A DNA stretch of 44,469 bases from a virus, in IMG/VR virus record IMGVR_UViG_3300037847_005852, positions 7,326-51,794 of that record, one strand, 5' to 3'. A program made the translations under genes and the position numbers. The notes below the pieces were generated by a model, which did not search any database, was not told the DNA's origin, and saw only the letters and a list, made by a program, of their open reading frames with translations. The stretch's first letter is position 1; each line of letters opens with the position of its first letter. This document shows positions 42,454-44,469 of the stretch, in pieces.

Positions 42454-43212
42454 TTAAAGAAAATCAAGGACTTGTGAAGGATCCGTGCTCGCTATCAACG
42501 TGTCAATCGCATCCTTTTTAATCTGTGATATTCTTACATTTGCAGTAGCAACATTAATGTTTAAGTGCTTTGCAATATCAGTGGCTGGCCACTTATGGTC
42601 TTGGTCTAATCCGTAAGACAACCTAAGTACATCATATTGTTGGTTTGTCAAATACTTACGCATCAAATTTAGTAAATAAGAATTAATTAATTCTATATTA
42701 TATGGTTCTGACTCGTCGGCAACCTGGGTAAATGGGCTTTCTTCATTTTCGTGGTGTGCATCTATACTTGAAAATACGCTATTAAAAAACATAGCTACCA
42801 TATTTTCATCATCAGGGTTTCTTCTTATTTCATTTAGCTTATGCTCTGGTATGCGAACGTCAGCTCTATTCATATCTATTCCGCGTCGTATCGCGCCTTT
42901 TATTCTTTTTGATAGGAATGACTTAATTGTTTTTTCAGGGTCCTCAGAATCAAGAATTTTATTCCAATCGATTTTATCGACAGCAGCGGTTAAACCGTAA
43001 TTGCCTTCTTGTATTAAATCGTTTATACTCATAACTCCTGATGCTTGATCTGAGGTACTAAACTTTCGGGCTAAATTTTCAACCAAAGGTAAAAACTGTA
43101 TGATTACCTGGTCTCTAGTCATTTCACCCCATGTAAGTCCTTCTTGTCTTTTTATAAGTGTCTCTACGTCATTTTTGTAGCGGATGTAGTTTTGAATGTT
43201 GTACTTTTTCAC
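42454..43212 (-). CDS. Sigma-70-type transcription factor
   Basis: 252 residues. Region 2: VIIQFLPLVENLARKFSTSD (36-55), DLIQEGNYGLTAAVDKID (65-82) and FLSKRIKGAIRRGID (99-113), the promoter -10 binding helix. Region 3: VRIPEHKLNEIR. Region 4: LTNQQYDVLRLSYGLDQDHK (188-207) and TDIAKHLNINVATANVRISQ (HTH, 211-230). Probably redirects host RNA polymerase to late phage promoters. The start is a GTG at 43212, with the extension resembling related phage sigma factors; an ATG at 43122 (MTRDQV) is the alternative. The GTG start overlaps the previous gene by 44 bases. A phage-encoded full sigma factor implies special late promoters. Confidence 0.9.
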   Translation of the reverse strand: MKKYNIQNYIRYKNDVETLIKRQEGLTWGEMTRDQVIIQFLPLVENLARKFSTSDQASGVMSINDLIQEGNYGLTAAVDKIDWNKILDSEDPEKTIKSFLSKRIKGAIRRGIDMNRADVRIPEHKLNEIRRNPDDENMVAMFFNSVFSSIDAHHENEESPFTQVADESEPYNIELINSYLLNLMRKYLTNQQYDVLRLSYGLDQDHKWPATDIAKHLNINVATANVRISQIKKDAIDTLIASTDPSQVLDFL

Positions 43213-43378
43213 GGCGCTGTTGTGTCAACTCTTCTTTGAGCTTAGCTATTCTAATTTCAAACTGTATATCCCTTGACTGCAGTCTATTCCATCTAATAGC
43301 TTCTTTAATGTTTTTAATTGTGGTTTTAGTAGCAATTCCTATGCCAAACCCCACTAATATACAATAAAATTCTTTCAT
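43169..43378 (-). CDS. Small membrane-anchored protein, 69 aa
   Basis: N-terminal FYCILVGFGIGIATKTTIKN is a short hydrophobic, Gly-rich membrane helix, followed by a basic, helical tail (FEIRIAKLKEELTQQRREKV). Its start lies in the last bases of the HTH gene (ATGA). A type II/III membrane protein with a cytoplasmic coiled tail; function unknown. Confidence 0.5.
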   Translation of the reverse strand: MKEFYCILVGFGIGIATKTTIKNIKEAIRWNRLQSRDIQFEIRIAKLKEELTQQRREKVQHSKLHPLQK

Positions 43379-43995
43379 AGTTCTTTATTAAGTAAATTCT
43401 TCTCTCTTTTAAGCTCGTCAGTCATATGCCTATATACTGTTCTTGTAGAGCAACCTAAGCCATCTGCAATTTTAGCAACCGTTATTTTTTCGTTGTCGTC
43501 GTATAGCATAAGCATGGTATCGTATATTTCTGTGGCTGTTATAGAATTACGTCCAACCATGCGGCCTACTATCTTCATCTTTTCTTTAAAAGATAAACCA
43601 GAGAACTCTTTAAATACAAGTTTGCGAGTTTTGTTTTTAGGTGCATCTTCTAAATCGTATATACATACATCGTAAAATATTTTATTAAATAGTTCTTCGT
43701 TTATATTAAATGTAACGAAGCCGTTTTCTTTTTGTGACATGTGCCATGCTATCTCTTTAAACTCATCTTGTGTAAGATCCAGGTTTAGATACCATAATAC
43801 TATTAAATGCCATAACAATGAACGATATGTAGTAATCTTAGCTTTGCTTTGAAACAATGCGTAATACTCATGTGTACCATACTCATAGAAATCACCCCAT
43901 TCATACGTTGCAGTAGGTTTGTCTGTAGTTGGTGTTCTACGGTATATGATGCGTTTATCATTAAGGTATTTCATGTCTCTATCATAATGCGACAT
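43375..43995 (-). CDS. HTH protein, early-arm candidate regulator
   Basis: 206 residues. Residues 171-191 (ITVAKIADGLGCSTRTVYRH) form a clear helix-turn-helix: A-x-x-L-G-C-S-x-R-T-V-Y-R-H, similar to resolvase/Hin or AraC-type HTH. The first 150 residues have no recognised fold; KIVGRMVGRNSITATEIYDT precedes the HTH. It is the second or third gene of the leftward arm and lies beside the sigma factor, so it is a good candidate for an early regulator or an origin-binding protein. The ATG at 43995 is preceded by a TATAAT-like stretch on this strand. Confidence 0.7.
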   Translation of the reverse strand: MSHYDRDMKYLNDKRIIYRRTPTTDKPTATYEWGDFYEYGTHEYYALFQSKAKITTYRSLLWHLIVLWYLNLDLTQDEFKEIAWHMSQKENGFVTFNINEELFNKIFYDVCIYDLEDAPKNKTRKLVFKEFSGLSFKEKMKIVGRMVGRNSITATEIYDTMLMLYDDNEKITVAKIADGLGCSTRTVYRHMTDELKREKNLLNKEL

Positions 43996-44007
43996 TAGGG
44001 TATTACT

Positions 44008-44018
44008 ATTATATTATA
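44008..44018 (-). promoter_or_regulatory. Possible -10 element upstream of HTH gene
   Basis: On the minus strand two overlapping TATAAT hexamers (44018-44013 and 44013-44008) lie in the 128-base gap 43996-44123. A matching -35 at 16-18 bases is not convincing, and a Bacteroidetes-type -7/-33 pattern is not clear. The rest of this gap holds only short A/T-rich sequence and a weak GAGC/GCTC hairpin. Confidence 0.35.
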
Positions 44019-44123
44019 CTAGCTATTGTCACACTTTTATTCTGTGTAACATTTTTTTTGAGCAAGCTCTTTTCTTATACGTGTATATTATCGAGATCTC
44101 ATCGTGTTTTTCTTGTAAGCACT

Positions 44124-44243
44124 CTAATCTCTCTCAATACCGTTTTGTTTTAAATCTCTATAACAAAGTTCTATTATTGTAGGTTGCTTTGTTACTTCTT
44201 TTACTTCTTTATTCATATCTTTAAAATAATCATCTATGTGCAT
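44124..44243 (-). CDS. Tiny ORF, 39 aa
   Basis: ATG at 44243 to TAG at 44124-44126, encoding MHIDDYFKDMNKEVKEVTKQ then PTIIELCYRDLKQNGIERD. It overlaps the 3' end of the partial gene upstream by 14 bases, the usual spacing in this phage. No known family. Real but unproven small gene. Confidence 0.4.
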   Translation of the reverse strand: MHIDDYFKDMNKEVKEVTKQPTIIELCYRDLKQNGIERD

Positions 44244-44469
44244 CTCTAGTTATTTTAGTTTCATTTGCATTAGCTACCGCAAACTTTTCACCTTCATAAT
44301 AGTTCCAGTATGCTTCAACAGTGTCGCCACATTTATATTGATCAGGCATACATTGTGGTGGATCTTTAAAAAAACCGTCAACTATACCATTTGGTGCAAA
44401 TTGTAAAGAAGGTTGGCACTTAGTGATGCTAACATGCTTTTTACCATAACGTTTAGTATACTCATCTCC
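44230..44469 (-). CDS. Partial leftward gene at right edge
   Basis: Frame open from the window edge to a TGA at 44230-44232; 79 residues visible, 5' end missing. Sequence GDEYTKRYGKKHVSITKCQP, then VDGFFKDPPQCMPDQYKCGD and TVEAYWNYYEGEKFAVANAN. Three Cys (one in KCQP, one in PQCM, one in KCGD) could be a zinc site. The frame carries no stop and fits an intact upstream gene. Family not recognised from this fragment. Confidence 0.55.
   Translation of the reverse strand, partial: GDEYTKRYGKKHVSITKCQPSLQFAPNGIVDGFFKDPPQCMPDQYKCGDTVEAYWNYYEGEKFAVANANETKITRDAHR

Noticed and set aside
44041-44075. Hairpin GAGC-AA-GCTC with T-tracts as terminator
   Set aside because: Only four base pairs, and it lies upstream of a leftward operon where a terminator would not be expected; too weak.
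1-44469. tRNA genes, CRISPR arrays, insertion sequences, integrase or att sites
   Set aside because: No cloverleaf-like, regularly spaced repeat or recombinase signature was recognised on reading; absence is by eye only.

Overview
This window is a 44.5 kb piece of an AT-rich, tightly packed, strictly lytic-looking tailed-phage genome. It most likely comes from a podovirus-like phage of marine Bacteroidetes (Flavobacteriia type). Evidence: almost no non-coding DNA, start codons preceded by A/T-rich leaders rather than clear Shine-Dalgarno sequences, a virion module whose order and sequence style (TerL, portal, acidic scaffold-like protein, capsid, two ring/adaptor proteins, a huge stabilization/muzzle protein) resembles crAss-like phages, and several small lysine-rich proteins of a type I associate with uncultured marine phage contigs. 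The host and lineage are inferences from memory of families; no search was run. No integrase, att site, tRNA, CRISPR array or insertion sequence was seen. Both ends cut through genes, so the contig is incomplete.

Layout. Everything from 1 to 35902 is read rightward and everything from 44469 to 35937 leftward; the two arms converge on a strong bidirectional terminator at 35905-35932. The right arm (leftward) is the early/replication arm: an HTH protein, a sigma-70-type factor, an ERF single-strand annealing protein, a RecB-like nuclease, an SSB-like protein, a primase-helicase, thymidylate synthase, a GIY-YIG/MazG fusion, a second small MazG-like protein, a PD-(D/E)XK endonuclease and a string of tiny ORFs.

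The left arm (rightward) starts with a partial GroEL, a GroES and a winged-helix protein, all overlapping by a few bases. Then come small proteins sharing an S-P-x-K type motif (including a mini HExxH metalloprotease and a protein ending in Cys-Gly repeats), a 528-residue Lys/Arg-rich repeat protein, a LamG/arabinofuranosidase-like adhesin and a protein that looks like two GroES folds in tandem. The packaging and head genes follow (6308-14783), then the tail/ejection genes (14839-30850), ending with a 2707-residue giant protein containing a zincin motif.

After this lies the most unusual part, 30862-34014. A DUF5675-like peptidoglycan-type gene is followed by a chain of overlapping genes: a 51-residue membrane peptide, a complete membrane PAS histidine kinase, a lone receiver-domain response regulator, a coiled-coil protein with two membrane segments, and a one-span membrane protein. 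This is a full two-component signalling pair translationally coupled to membrane/lysis-like genes. The arm closes with a repeat-bearing tail-fibre-like protein and three more S-P-x-K proteins, one carrying a dockerin/EF-hand loop.

Working model: the early arm takes over transcription (sigma factor), makes nucleotides and replicates/recombines DNA; the late arm builds a podovirus-like particle with its own chaperonin help; and the kinase/receiver pair may let the phage or infected cell tie lysis or taxis to an environmental signal. The last point is a hypothesis.
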